Below are positions 8,894-16,662 of a DNA stretch of 44,284 bases, in pieces. Both the position numbers and the translations under genes were made by a program. The first letter of the stretch is position 1, and every line of letters begins with the position of its first letter. This DNA comes from Haemophilus sp. (GTDB lineage Bacteria; Pseudomonadota; Gammaproteobacteria; Enterobacterales; Pasteurellaceae): positions 1 through 44,284 of the forward strand of contig JAHZCF010000032.1 in the NCBI GenBank assembly GCA_019423005.1, read 5' to 3'. The notes beneath the pieces are model-generated. The model ran no database searches and had not been told where the DNA came from. It saw nothing but the letters and a program-made list of their open reading frames with translations.

Positions 8894-9298
8894 TTATTTA
8901 GCACTCTCAGCCACTAAACGCTGAATCAGCTTTAAATTGGCTGGGGGGAATTGCCCTGCATCAAGCTCACTTTGTTCAAGCCAAAAACCTTCCTGACCTT
9001 CTCGACCAAACGGCTCGCCAATCCATTCTGTGACCAAATAAAAACTAAAATCTAAAATTTTAGTTGGATATTCAAATTGAAAACGTTCGTACAGCTCAGC
9101 ATTTAAAATATGAATGCCAATCTCTTCTTCCAATTCTCTTTTTAAGGCTTCTTCAGGGGTTTCACCCGCATCAACTTTACCGCCTGGAAATTCTAATGCC
9201 TGTGCAAAATCTTGCCCTTCTAAACGCTGGGTCAAATATAGCTGCCCAAATTCATTACGAATAATCCCTGCCGCAACTTGAATAATAGGCTTACTCAT
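8894..9298 (-). CDS. mutT: 8-oxo-dGTP diphosphatase MutT
   Basis: Nudix hydrolase that removes oxidised dGTP from the nucleotide pool and so prevents A-to-C transversions. The 134-residue protein carries a complete Nudix box at residues 40-62 (GKVDAGE, seven residues, then REL-EEEIGI pattern), with the catalytic glutamates present. Length and order (secA then mutT on the same strand) match E. coli and H. influenzae. A dyad-rich spacer separates it from secA, so it may be expressed partly by read-through. Confidence 0.95.
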   Translation of the reverse strand: MSKPIIQVAAGIIRNEFGQLYLTQRLEGQDFAQALEFPGGKVDAGETPEEALKRELEEEIGIHILNAELYERFQFEYPTKILDFSFYLVTEWIGEPFGREGQEGFWLEQSELDAGQFPPANLKLIQRLVAESAK

Positions 9299-9323
9299 CG
9301 TTTTTCCTTATCTCAAAAGTAGA

Positions 9324-9377
9324 AAGAGCGGTCATTTTTAGCGGTGTTTTAAAACACGCAAAAATTTAACCGCTCTT
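9324..9377 (-). terminator. Long dyad between secA and mutT built from variant uptake signals
   Basis: AAGAGCGGT (9324-9332) and ACCGCTCTT (9369-9377) form the outer arms of an inverted repeat. Inside is a perfect 14-base palindrome GTGTTTTAAAACAC at 9344-9357, framed by GC/GC. The arms differ from the uptake signal at one base (T to A at position 4). It starts 9 bases after the secA stop, in the position of a terminator or attenuator, but the U-tract is poor, so mutT may still be co-transcribed. Confidence 0.5.
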
Positions 9378-9385
9378 TTCCTTAA

Positions 9386-12082
9386 CTAAGCATATCGGGC
9401 TTTATTGCCGTGACAATGCTTGTATTTTTTACCTGACCCACAAGGACAAGGTTCATTACGTCCAATATGGCGATCTGAATAGTCCTCGCTTTGAGCTTGC
9501 TCTGTGTTTTCACCTACAGGATGATGAGTTTGAGCTTCACGCTCAGCCATTGCTTGACGTGCACGTTCTGCTTCTTCCATCTCTTCCTGCGTACGTACTT
9601 TCACACGAGTGAGTGTCGTAATCACATGATGTTTTAAAGAATCTAACATTTCAGTAAACATACGGAAAGATTCTTTTTTGTACTCTTGTTTTGGATCTTT
9701 TTGCGCATAACCACGTAAATGGATACCTTGACGTAAATAATCCATTGCAGCCAAGTGCTCTTTCCAGAGTTCATCAAGGGTTTGTAACATCACGCCTTTT
9801 TCGAAATGACGCATGGTTTCTTCACCCGCAAGCGCTTCTTTCGCTTTGTATTCATCTTCCGCTTCTTGAATAATTCGCTCACGCAAGTTTTCTTCGTGAA
9901 GATTATTATTTTCTTCTAACCAATGTTCAATTGGTAACTCAAGGCCAAACTCTTGCGCTAAACGCTCTTCTAAGCCTTTAATATCCCATTGTTCTTCCAA
10001 CGATTGCGGTGGAATATACTGGTCAATCACATCGTTAAATACATCACTGCGGATTGCTTTGATGGTTTCTGAAATATCATCGTTATCGAGCAAGTAATTA
10101 CGTTGTTCGTAAATCGCATGACGTTGGTCATTAGCCACATCATCATATTCAAGCAAGTTTTTACGACCATCAAAGTGGAAGGCTTCTACTTTCGCTTGCG
10201 CTGACGCGATCACTTTAGCAAGCAGCTTAGACTCCATCGCTTCACCTGGTTGAGTGAAGGCTTTACGCATCATATTTAACTTACCTTCATTCAGATAAAT
10301 ACGCATTAAGCCATCTTCTAAAGAAAGGTAGAAACGTGAAGAACCTGGGTCCCCTTGACGACCTGAACGACCTCGCAATTGGTTATCAATACGACGTGAT
10401 TCATGACGCTCTGTCCCAATAATATGTAAACCACCGGCTTGCATCACGATCTCGTGATTTTTCTCCCACTCAGCTTTGATTGCCTCAATTTGCTCTGGTG
10501 TTGGGTTCTCTAATTTTGCAGCTTTTGCTTTCCAGTTACCGCCCAGGATAATATCGGTACCACGACCTGCCATATTGGTTGCAATGGTTACTGCACCTGG
10601 TGCCCCCGCTTCAGCAACGATTTCCGCTTCTTGTGCGTGGAATTTTGCATTCAATACATTGTGTTTGATGCCCGCTTTATCTAACGCTTGAGAAAGCATT
10701 TCAGATTTTTCAACTGATACGGTACCCACAAGAACCGGTTGATTACGTGCTACACAGTCTTTGATATCTTCAATAATCGCATTGAATTTGTATTCTTCAT
10801 TTTCAAACATGACGTCCGTACGATCATCACGAATCATTGGACGGTTAGTTGGGATGACGACAGTTTCTAAACCATAGATTTGTTGGAATTCAAAGGCTTC
10901 AGTATCTGCTGTACCTGTCATACCCGCTAATTTGTCATAAAGACGGAAGTAGTTTTGGTAAGAAATAGAGGCAACAGTTTGGTTTTCGCTCTTAATTTCT
11001 ACGCCTTCTTTCGCTTCGATCGCTTGGTGTAAGCCATCAGACCAACGACGACCTGCCATTGTACGACCAGTGTGTTCATCGACGATCACAATCTCGCCAT
11101 CTTTCACGATATAGTCTACATCGCGCTCAAATAAGGTGTTTGCACGCAATGCCGCCATAACATGGTGTAACAATACAATACGCGCTGGTGAATAAAGGGA
11201 ATCACCTTCTGGCATTAAACCTTGTGCGATTAACCACTCTTCTACTTTTTCTTGACCGCGTTCAGTTAAATACGCTTGTTTGGTTTTAAGATCTAGAGTG
11301 TAATCGCCTTCACCGGTATATTCTTCCGTATCTTCTTTTTCTTGCTTAATTAAATTCGGAATTAATTTATTTACCGCAATATAAAGCTCAGAACTGTCTT
11401 CCGCTTGACCAGAAATAATCAACGGCGTACGTGCTTCATCGATTAAGATAGAGTCTACCTCATCCACTAAGGCATAGCCTAAATGACGTTGGAAACGCTC
11501 TTCTTTAGAATGCGCTAAGTTATCACGAAGGTAATCGAAACCTAATTCGCTGTTTGTCGCGTATGTAATATCAGCCGCATAAGCTTCACGTTTTGCTTCA
11601 GGCGGTAAGCCAGGGATATTCACCCCAACAGTCATACCTAAGAATTCAAATAATGGACGGTTGGTATCCGCGTCACGACGTGCCAAGTAATCATTCACTG
11701 TCACAACATGTACGCCTTTACCCTCCAACGCCATCAAATAGCAAGGTAAGGTTGCGGTTAAGGTTTTACCTTCACCCGTACGCATCTCTGCGATACAACG
11801 GTTTGTTAGCACCATACCACCAATTAATTGCACATCGAAATGACGCATACCGAGTACACGCTTACCCGCCTCACGCACGGTAGCAAACGCTTCAGGTAAA
11901 AGTTGTTGTAAGGTTTCACCGTTAGCTAAACGGCTACGGAACTCGTCAGTTTTTGCTCTTAATTCATCATCACTTAATGCTTCAAAAGCCGGTTCCATTT
12001 TGTTAATTTTCGCAACTTGTTTTCTTAATTTGCGTAAAATACGATCGTTACGGCTGCCAAAAATTTTTGTTAAAAAACTCAT
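9386..12082 (-). CDS. secA: Preprotein translocase ATPase SecA
   Basis: Motor ATPase that drives unfolded secretory proteins through SecYEG. It is full length at 898 residues. Walker A GEGKT is at 103-107 and DEVD at 206-209; helicase motifs such as ATNMAGRGTDI and the QLRGRSGRQGD segment are present. The C-terminal zinc-binding SecB-interaction tail is intact with C879, C881, C890 and H891, preceded by an acidic-Gln linker. It lies 73 bases downstream of a SecM-type arrest-peptide gene on the same strand, so its translation is expected to respond to secretion stress as in E. coli. Confidence 0.98.
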   Translation of the reverse strand: MSFLTKIFGSRNDRILRKLRKQVAKINKMEPAFEALSDDELRAKTDEFRSRLANGETLQQLLPEAFATVREAGKRVLGMRHFDVQLIGGMVLTNRCIAEMRTGEGKTLTATLPCYLMALEGKGVHVVTVNDYLARRDADTNRPLFEFLGMTVGVNIPGLPPEAKREAYAADITYATNSELGFDYLRDNLAHSKEERFQRHLGYALVDEVDSILIDEARTPLIISGQAEDSSELYIAVNKLIPNLIKQEKEDTEEYTGEGDYTLDLKTKQAYLTERGQEKVEEWLIAQGLMPEGDSLYSPARIVLLHHVMAALRANTLFERDVDYIVKDGEIVIVDEHTGRTMAGRRWSDGLHQAIEAKEGVEIKSENQTVASISYQNYFRLYDKLAGMTGTADTEAFEFQQIYGLETVVIPTNRPMIRDDRTDVMFENEEYKFNAIIEDIKDCVARNQPVLVGTVSVEKSEMLSQALDKAGIKHNVLNAKFHAQEAEIVAEAGAPGAVTIATNMAGRGTDIILGGNWKAKAAKLENPTPEQIEAIKAEWEKNHEIVMQAGGLHIIGTERHESRRIDNQLRGRSGRQGDPGSSRFYLSLEDGLMRIYLNEGKLNMMRKAFTQPGEAMESKLLAKVIASAQAKVEAFHFDGRKNLLEYDDVANDQRHAIYEQRNYLLDNDDISETIKAIRSDVFNDVIDQYIPPQSLEEQWDIKGLEERLAQEFGLELPIEHWLEENNNLHEENLRERIIQEAEDEYKAKEALAGEETMRHFEKGVMLQTLDELWKEHLAAMDYLRQGIHLRGYAQKDPKQEYKKESFRMFTEMLDSLKHHVITTLTRVKVRTQEEMEEAERARQAMAEREAQTHHPVGENTEQAQSEDYSDRHIGRNEPCPCGSGKKYKHCHGNKARYA

Positions 12083-12117
12083 AATTTCTCTTTCAAATAA
12101 AAAATAAAAAGGATCAT

Positions 12118-12133
12118 CCGATTAAAAAATCGG
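12118..12133 (-). promoter_or_regulatory. Small hairpin in the secM-secA intergenic region
   Basis: On the minus strand CCGATT-TTTT-AATCGG forms a 6-bp stem between the secM stop and secA start, about 35 bases before the secA ATG. E. coli uses a secM-secA hairpin that hides the secA ribosome site and is opened by stalled SecM. This stem does not itself include the secA SD (GAAAGAG), so a larger fold would be needed to act the same way. Confidence 0.4.
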
Positions 12134-12155
12134 TTCGTTCAAAGATAAAAGAAAA

Positions 12156-12473
12156 TTAAATGATGGCTGGGCCGGCACGAATAGGGGCAAAAACAGGGAA
12201 TTCTGCCGCAATAAAGTGCGGTTGAATTTTTTCGTGTTTTTGATTGGAATGGGTTTTGTGATTTGTTGGCTGAGGTTGAACCTGCAATGCTTGACGAATT
12301 TCACGCACCGCAATCAACATATGTTGTTCAGATGATGTTTGGTAATTTTCGCCACTCATATTTGATGAAGGCTGAGCCTCCAATCCCTGAGCAACAGGCA
12401 AAGCAAAAATCGCAATCATGCTTAACAGCAACTGCGACCAGAAATTTGTTTTACCTTTGTTTGATTTCATCAT
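12156..12473 (-). CDS. secM: SecM-type secretion monitor with arrest motif PIRAGP
   Basis: A 105-residue exported peptide directly upstream of secA. The N-terminus is a signal peptide (basic n-region, hydrophobic core about 14-27, likely cleavage after A-Q-G at 28-30). The C-terminus ends ...FPVFAPIRAGPAII, with IRAGP at 98-102, three residues before the stop. E. coli SecM likewise ends its FxxxxWIxxxxGIRAGP stall motif four residues before its C-terminus. The upstream F, W and G of the E. coli motif are not in register here, so this looks like the shorter PIR-type arrest sequence reported in the Pasteurellaceae (Mannheimia). Two adjacent ATGs are possible starts. Confidence 0.85.
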   Translation of the reverse strand: MMKSNKGKTNFWSQLLLSMIAIFALPVAQGLEAQPSSNMSGENYQTSSEQHMLIAVREIRQALQVQPQPTNHKTHSNQKHEKIQPHFIAAEFPVFAPIRAGPAII

Positions 12474-12545
12474 CTTATTGTCTCTGACAAAATTTGTGTG
12501 TATTGTATCGGAAATTCAACGTAAAGTCATTATTGGGGTATTTTT

Positions 12546-12866
12546 GTGGAAAACAAGCATGAGCGTTATCAAAAAGCCATGAATATTATTGATGTGCTAG
12601 AGGGATCACAATTTGTCAAAATCATGCAGAAAGGCTTAATGTTGAATGAACTGAACCAAAATATCAGTCGCCTTTTCCCACAAGAATTCAAAGGGCTCTT
12701 TCGGTTAGGTTCCATCACAGATGGGAAACTCTTTGTTGAAGTCAAAAGTGCGGTCGTTCGCCAAGGGATTTTATTTCGCCAACGCGAATTACTCGCTGCA
12801 ATTCAGCCGACTTATCCCGAAGTAAAAGGCTTTGAGATTAAAATCAATCCCGAACTAACCTACTAA
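12546..12866 (+). CDS. dciA: DciA-type replicative helicase loader (DUF721)
   Basis: 106-residue DUF721-family protein. DciA is the ancestral partner that loads or assists the DnaB helicase in bacteria without phage-derived DnaC/DnaI. The protein is small and basic, with the KH-like DUF721 core (LNELNQNISRLFP near 52-64, followed by strand-rich KLFVEVKSAV). The start is GTG at 12546; I see no better ATG in frame with the conserved N-terminus. It is divergent from secM-secA and converges with dam, with only one base between the stops. Assignment rests on overall similarity and context. Confidence 0.78.
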   Translation: MENKHERYQKAMNIIDVLEGSQFVKIMQKGLMLNELNQNISRLFPQEFKGLFRLGSITDGKLFVEVKSAVVRQGILFRQRELLAAIQPTYPEVKGFEIKINPELTY

Positions 12867-12867
12867 A

Positions 12868-13722
12868 CTAACCTTTGAAGATGGCAATTAATTCTTTTAC
12901 CTTAACTCTCTTCTCTGAAGATTGACTGATCGAGCGCTGTACTTTAACGCGTTTAAATTTTGCCCCTTTGTAAATCTCACGTGTGAATTTTGTATCGTGG
13001 TTAGAAATCACGACGGAAATTTGCTTTTCTTTTTGCGCTTTTTTTGCACATTCTGCTAAATTCTTTTGATGCTCAAGACCAAAAGCATTCCCCGCATATC
13101 CAGTAAAATTAGTATCTTGCGGAAGCGGTGCATAAGGCGGATCACAGTAGATCACGCTATGCTTATCCGCTAATTCAAACGTTTGTTGAAAATCGGCACA
13201 TAAAAAGACCGCACTTTGCGCTTTATGGGCGAAATAGCGTAATTCATCTTCTGGGAAATAATGGGTTTTATAAGCGCCAAAGGGCACATTGAACTCATTT
13301 TTACTGTTATAACGGCACAAGCCATTAAACCCAAAGCGGTTCAAATAAAGGAATAACACCGAACGCACGAAAGGATCAGTGGATTGATTAAAAGCTTCAC
13401 GTTGTGCGTAATAATAGTCGGCTGTATTGGCATTCTCTGCAAAGAAAATTGGCTTACAAGCCTCAATATAGGCATCCACATTTTCTTTGACGATATTAAA
13501 CAAGTTAATCAAATCGGGATTAATATCCGCCAAAATATAACGTTCAAAATGGGAATTTAAAAAAACAGCACCCGCGCCAACAAAGGGTTCAATCAAACAC
13601 TGTTTTCTTTTTGGAAAGACTCGGTTGAGATCGTCCGTTAAACGAAATTTACCACCCGCCCATTTTAAAAACGGGCGGTGTTTAATTCGAGGTTTCGTTT
13701 TGTTATTTTTCGGACGCAACAT
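12868..13722 (-). CDS. dam: DNA adenine methylase Dam
   Basis: Methylates adenine N6 in GATC, guiding mismatch repair, replication timing and phase-variable gene control. The 284-residue protein has the D12-class alpha-type order: KWAGGK at 20-25, SAM-binding FVGAGAVF at 47-54, and the catalytic DPPY at 194-197. It sits 14 bases after aroB on the same strand, the common aroK-aroB-dam order though without a damX between. An uptake signal lies within the gene at 13208-13216. Confidence 0.96.
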   Translation of the reverse strand: MLRPKNNKTKPRIKHRPFLKWAGGKFRLTDDLNRVFPKRKQCLIEPFVGAGAVFLNSHFERYILADINPDLINLFNIVKENVDAYIEACKPIFFAENANTADYYYAQREAFNQSTDPFVRSVLFLYLNRFGFNGLCRYNSKNEFNVPFGAYKTHYFPEDELRYFAHKAQSAVFLCADFQQTFELADKHSVIYCDPPYAPLPQDTNFTGYAGNAFGLEHQKNLAECAKKAQKEKQISVVISNHDTKFTREIYKGAKFKRVKVQRSISQSSEKRVKVKELIAIFKG

Positions 13723-13736
13723 GAGAGCAATGACAG

Positions 13737-14825
13737 TTAGTCATGTTGTGTGCAACGCTCAATGGCGTTTAGCACAAGAGATTTGTCAGTATCAGTCGCC
13801 ACGTAGGCTTTACCAAGGGCTTTTAGCAACACAAGACGCAACTTGCCTGCCAACACTTTTTTATCACGCATCATGTGCGGTAAATAATCGTCTGGTTGCA
13901 TAGTATCAGGCGAAACGGTCGGCAAATTAGCACGTGCTAAAAGCTTTTCTAAACGTGCAACATCGTCAAAAGAAAGATCGCCTAATTGTTCAGATAACAC
14001 AGCTGCCATCATGGTTCCAACTGCAACAGCTTCACCATGTAACCAGTTTCCGTAGCCTAAATGTGTTTCGATTGCATGTCCAAAAGTATGGCCGAGATTT
14101 AATAATGCACGATCACCTTTTTCAGTTTCATCGCGCGCAACAACATCCGCTTTGATTTGGCAACAACGCGCAATGCAATGCTGCAGTGACTGTTGATTTA
14201 ACGCGACTAATTCATCAATATGTGCTTCAAGCCATTCAAAAAAGGCATAATCTAAAATCGCCCCATATTTAATGACTTCCGCAAGTCCTGCATTCACTTC
14301 ACGTTTTGGCAAGGTATTGAGTGTAAGGGTGTCAATGATTACCGTAGAAGGTTGATAAAACGCCCCAATCATATTTTTGCCTAACTCATGATTAACGGCT
14401 GTTTTGCCACCAACAGAAGAATCCACTTGGGCTAATAATGTGGTAGGAATTTGAATAAAACGCACGCCACGCTGATAGCTTGCTGCAGCAAAACCTGCCA
14501 CATCACCAATCACACCACCACCTAATGCAATAATGCTGGTATCTCGCCCATGATTATGCTTTAAAAGTGCGGTAAAAATGAGGTTTAAAGAATCGAGCGT
14601 TTTATATTTTTCGCCATCAGGCAATAATACCGATTCAACCTGACAGCCGATTTTTTCTAAGGTTTGTGTAACGGTTTCAAGATAATATTGTGCGACAGTT
14701 GGATTAGTCACGATCATCACCTTATCCCCTTTCTTCAGCGGATAACAGGTTTCATCTTTTAATAAACCTTCGCCAATATAAATGGGATAACGACGTTCTT
14801 TTAATTCAACATTTACGCACAACAT
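13737..14825 (-). CDS. aroB: 3-dehydroquinate synthase
   Basis: NAD- and Zn-dependent enzyme converting DAHP to 3-dehydroquinate, second step of the shikimate pathway to chorismate. 362 residues, full length. Visible family motifs are the dinucleotide-binding GGGVIGDVAGF, the metal-site region LLNLGHTFGHAIE and GNWLHGEAVAVG. It is nine bases downstream of aroK and 14 bases upstream of dam, forming one operon. The operon is divergent from the pigment cluster, whose aromatic starter would draw on the same pathway. Confidence 0.97.
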   Translation of the reverse strand: MLCVNVELKERRYPIYIGEGLLKDETCYPLKKGDKVMIVTNPTVAQYYLETVTQTLEKIGCQVESVLLPDGEKYKTLDSLNLIFTALLKHNHGRDTSIIALGGGVIGDVAGFAAASYQRGVRFIQIPTTLLAQVDSSVGGKTAVNHELGKNMIGAFYQPSTVIIDTLTLNTLPKREVNAGLAEVIKYGAILDYAFFEWLEAHIDELVALNQQSLQHCIARCCQIKADVVARDETEKGDRALLNLGHTFGHAIETHLGYGNWLHGEAVAVGTMMAAVLSEQLGDLSFDDVARLEKLLARANLPTVSPDTMQPDDYLPHMMRDKKVLAGKLRLVLLKALGKAYVATDTDKSLVLNAIERCTQHD

Positions 14826-14834
14826 TTTTAATCC

Positions 14835-15377
14835 TTAGAGTGAACCGTTTAAGCCGTTTAGATTATCAATTAAATCAACAATTTGATTAACCATTACTTT
14901 GGCATTTTGCTCATCTGTTGGCAAAGTAATATCCGCAATTTCTTCGTATAACGGATTACGCACTTTAGCTAAATCTTCAAGCACTTGGCGCGGGTCATCA
15001 GCCCCTTGTAATAATGGGCGCTTTTTATCACGTTGTGTACGTTGATATTGCTTATCTACCGTGGTTTCTAAATAAATGACAATACCACGAGCAGAAAGAT
15101 AATTACGATTCTCTTTTGACATCACTGCTCCACCACCAGTGGAAAGCACGACGCCCTGTAATTGAGTCAATTCATTGATAATACGTTCTTCACGCTTACG
15201 AAAGCCTTCTTCGCCTTCTAAATCAAAAATCCAGCTAATGTCTGCTCCCGCTCGTTCCTCAATTACTGCATCTGAATCGACAAAATCCATATTCAATTGT
15301 TGCGCAAGCTGACGGCCAATGGTGCTTTTACCCGCGCCCATTGGACCTACTAAAAAAATATTACGTTTTTCAGCCAT
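14835..15377 (-). CDS. aroK: Shikimate kinase I
   Basis: Phosphorylates shikimate with ATP on the way to chorismate. The 180-residue protein has the P-loop GPMGAGKS at 11-18, the shikimate-binding DSD region near residues 37-39 and the GGGAV motif near 80-84. It is the first gene of aroK-aroB-dam. The start is preceded by AGAAG at a suitable distance. The promoter must lie in the shared 15378-15739 region facing the dar operon. Confidence 0.96.
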   Translation of the reverse strand: MAEKRNIFLVGPMGAGKSTIGRQLAQQLNMDFVDSDAVIEERAGADISWIFDLEGEEGFRKREERIINELTQLQGVVLSTGGGAVMSKENRNYLSARGIVIYLETTVDKQYQRTQRDKKRPLLQGADDPRQVLEDLAKVRNPLYEEIADITLPTDEQNAKVMVNQIVDLIDNLNGLNGSL

Positions 15378-15392
15378 TGTTATTCTTCTAAC

Positions 15393-15491
15393 TTAAATAA
15401 TGTTCAAATTAATCTTTCCTAATAAAAACTGGCCACCTGAAAAAATGGCAGCCCGAAAGATCACCCAAAAAATAATGAAGATTATCGCAAT
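15393..15491 (-). other. Unannotated hydrophobic short frame upstream of aroK
   Basis: The 362-base gap between aroK and the dar operon has no convincing conventional gene. On the minus strand, however, a 32-codon open stretch starting at an ATT reads as a strongly hydrophobic segment (IAIIFIIFWVIFRAAIF...) with a polar tail ending INLNII and a stop 16 bases before the aroK ATG. A GGGGG run four bases upstream could serve as ribosome site, but no ATG, GTG or TTG fits the full segment, and the frame is closed just before. It may be a small membrane peptide with a rare ATT start, a relic of a gene, or chance. Confidence 0.25.
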
Positions 15492-15680
15492 AAATCCCCC
15501 TATGTTTCAACCTTTAGCGGGAATTTATTTTAAGAAAAGCAAAAGTGCGGTCAGTTTTGGGAATTTTTATGTTCAGACTAAATCCCATTTTCTAAAGAGA
15601 TTGAAAGACTACACTTACAAAGTGAGTTTAACGCTTCGTTTACACCTGAAATATGGCTTAGAAAGAGACTTTGAATAGGC

Positions 15681-15709
15681 TATAAATTAGGTATTAAATA
15701 ATATATAAT
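15681..15709 (+). promoter_or_regulatory. Candidate promoter of the dar operon
   Basis: A perfect TATAAT at 15704-15709 lies 30 bases before the darA ATG. Seventeen bases upstream is a weak -35 (TATAAA, 15681-15686). The surroundings are very AT-rich. No clear operator was seen, so a regulator binding here is not excluded. Confidence 0.45.
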
Positions 15710-15739
15710 GTTGCGTTAAATTACATTCTACATTTAATT

Positions 15740-16660
15740 ATGTCTCAATCGCAAAAGCACATTTTAGTTATTTCTTATTCACAAACGGGTCAGTTAAATA
15801 ACCTGACGCAACATTTTCTTCAACCATTAAAGCAACAAGAAAATATTGTCATTGAAGAATGCCAAATTAAACCAGTTCAACCCTACACTTTCCCTTGGAA
15901 ATTTATTCCCTTTTTTAATCAGTTTCCAGAATCGGTTCATCTAAAACCCGCGCCGATTGAAAAGCCAATATTACAACGTGAAAAATACGATTTAGTCATC
16001 ATCGCTTACAGCGTATGGTTTCTATCGCCTTCACAACCTATCACCGCATTTTTGCAATCTGAACAAGCTAAAATCTTAAAAAACACGCCTGTCATTACCC
16101 TGATTGGCTGCCGTAATATGTGGTTGATGGCACAAGAAAAAATGAAAAAAATGCTGACCGCACTTGATGCTAATTTAATTGGCAATGTGGTTAAAACGGA
16201 TCAATCCAATGCTTGGGCAAGCTTTATTACGACTCCAACATGGATGTTCAGTGGAAGAAAACGTTATTTTTCATGGCTGCCGAGCGCAGGAATTAGTGAT
16301 ACAGATATGCAAGATATGCAACGTTTTGGATATCGTTTAGTTGAAGTTCTGAACGAAAATCGACCTTTAGATAAATCACTTTTCCAAAACATGGGTGCCG
16401 TCAAAATTGATGAAAAATTAATGATGAGCGAAAAAGTCGGTCACCGCAGTTTTTATATCTGGGGAAAATTGCTGTTAAAGTGCGGTCAAATTTCGCCTGT
16501 TTTTCGTCAAGCCATGCTCTATTTTTATATCGTATTTTTGATTATACTAATTCTCACTGTTGTACCACTTTCAGCCGTGGTAAAACGCCTATTAAAACCA
16601 TTATTAAAAGAAAAACTGGCGCGCCAAAAGCGCTATTTTGCTGAACCTTCAGGGGAATAA
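15740..16660 (+). CDS. darA: DarA-like dialkylresorcinol biosynthesis protein
   Basis: 306-residue protein with a flavodoxin-like start: strand HILVISYSQTGQ (residues 7-18) carries the phosphate-loop pattern that binds FMN. A hydrophobic segment at about 258-282 near the C-terminus suggests membrane attachment. The family is the so-called dialkylresorcinol condensing enzyme, thought to aromatise a cyclohexanedione formed by DarB. It is followed after two bases by a DarB-like KAS III, the pairing that defines dar loci. Two uptake signals lie inside (16157, 16478). No clear SD is visible before the ATG. Family assignment is by recognition; the reaction is inferred from that family. Confidence 0.75.
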   Translation: MSQSQKHILVISYSQTGQLNNLTQHFLQPLKQQENIVIEECQIKPVQPYTFPWKFIPFFNQFPESVHLKPAPIEKPILQREKYDLVIIAYSVWFLSPSQPITAFLQSEQAKILKNTPVITLIGCRNMWLMAQEKMKKMLTALDANLIGNVVKTDQSNAWASFITTPTWMFSGRKRYFSWLPSAGISDTDMQDMQRFGYRLVEVLNENRPLDKSLFQNMGAVKIDEKLMMSEKVGHRSFYIWGKLLLKCGQISPVFRQAMLYFYIVFLIILILTVVPLSAVVKRLLKPLLKEKLARQKRYFAEPSGE

Positions 16661-16662
16661 TT

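Noticed and set aside
12263..12487. 74-residue plus-strand frame opposite secM
   Set aside because: No ribosome site and no recognisable motif; the minus strand encodes a convincing SecM with signal peptide and arrest motif.
15400..15678. 92-residue plus-strand open frame in the aroK-darA gap
   Set aside because: Lysine-rich low-complexity translation, no ribosome site, contains an uptake signal, resembles nothing; probably non-coding shadow of the promoter region.
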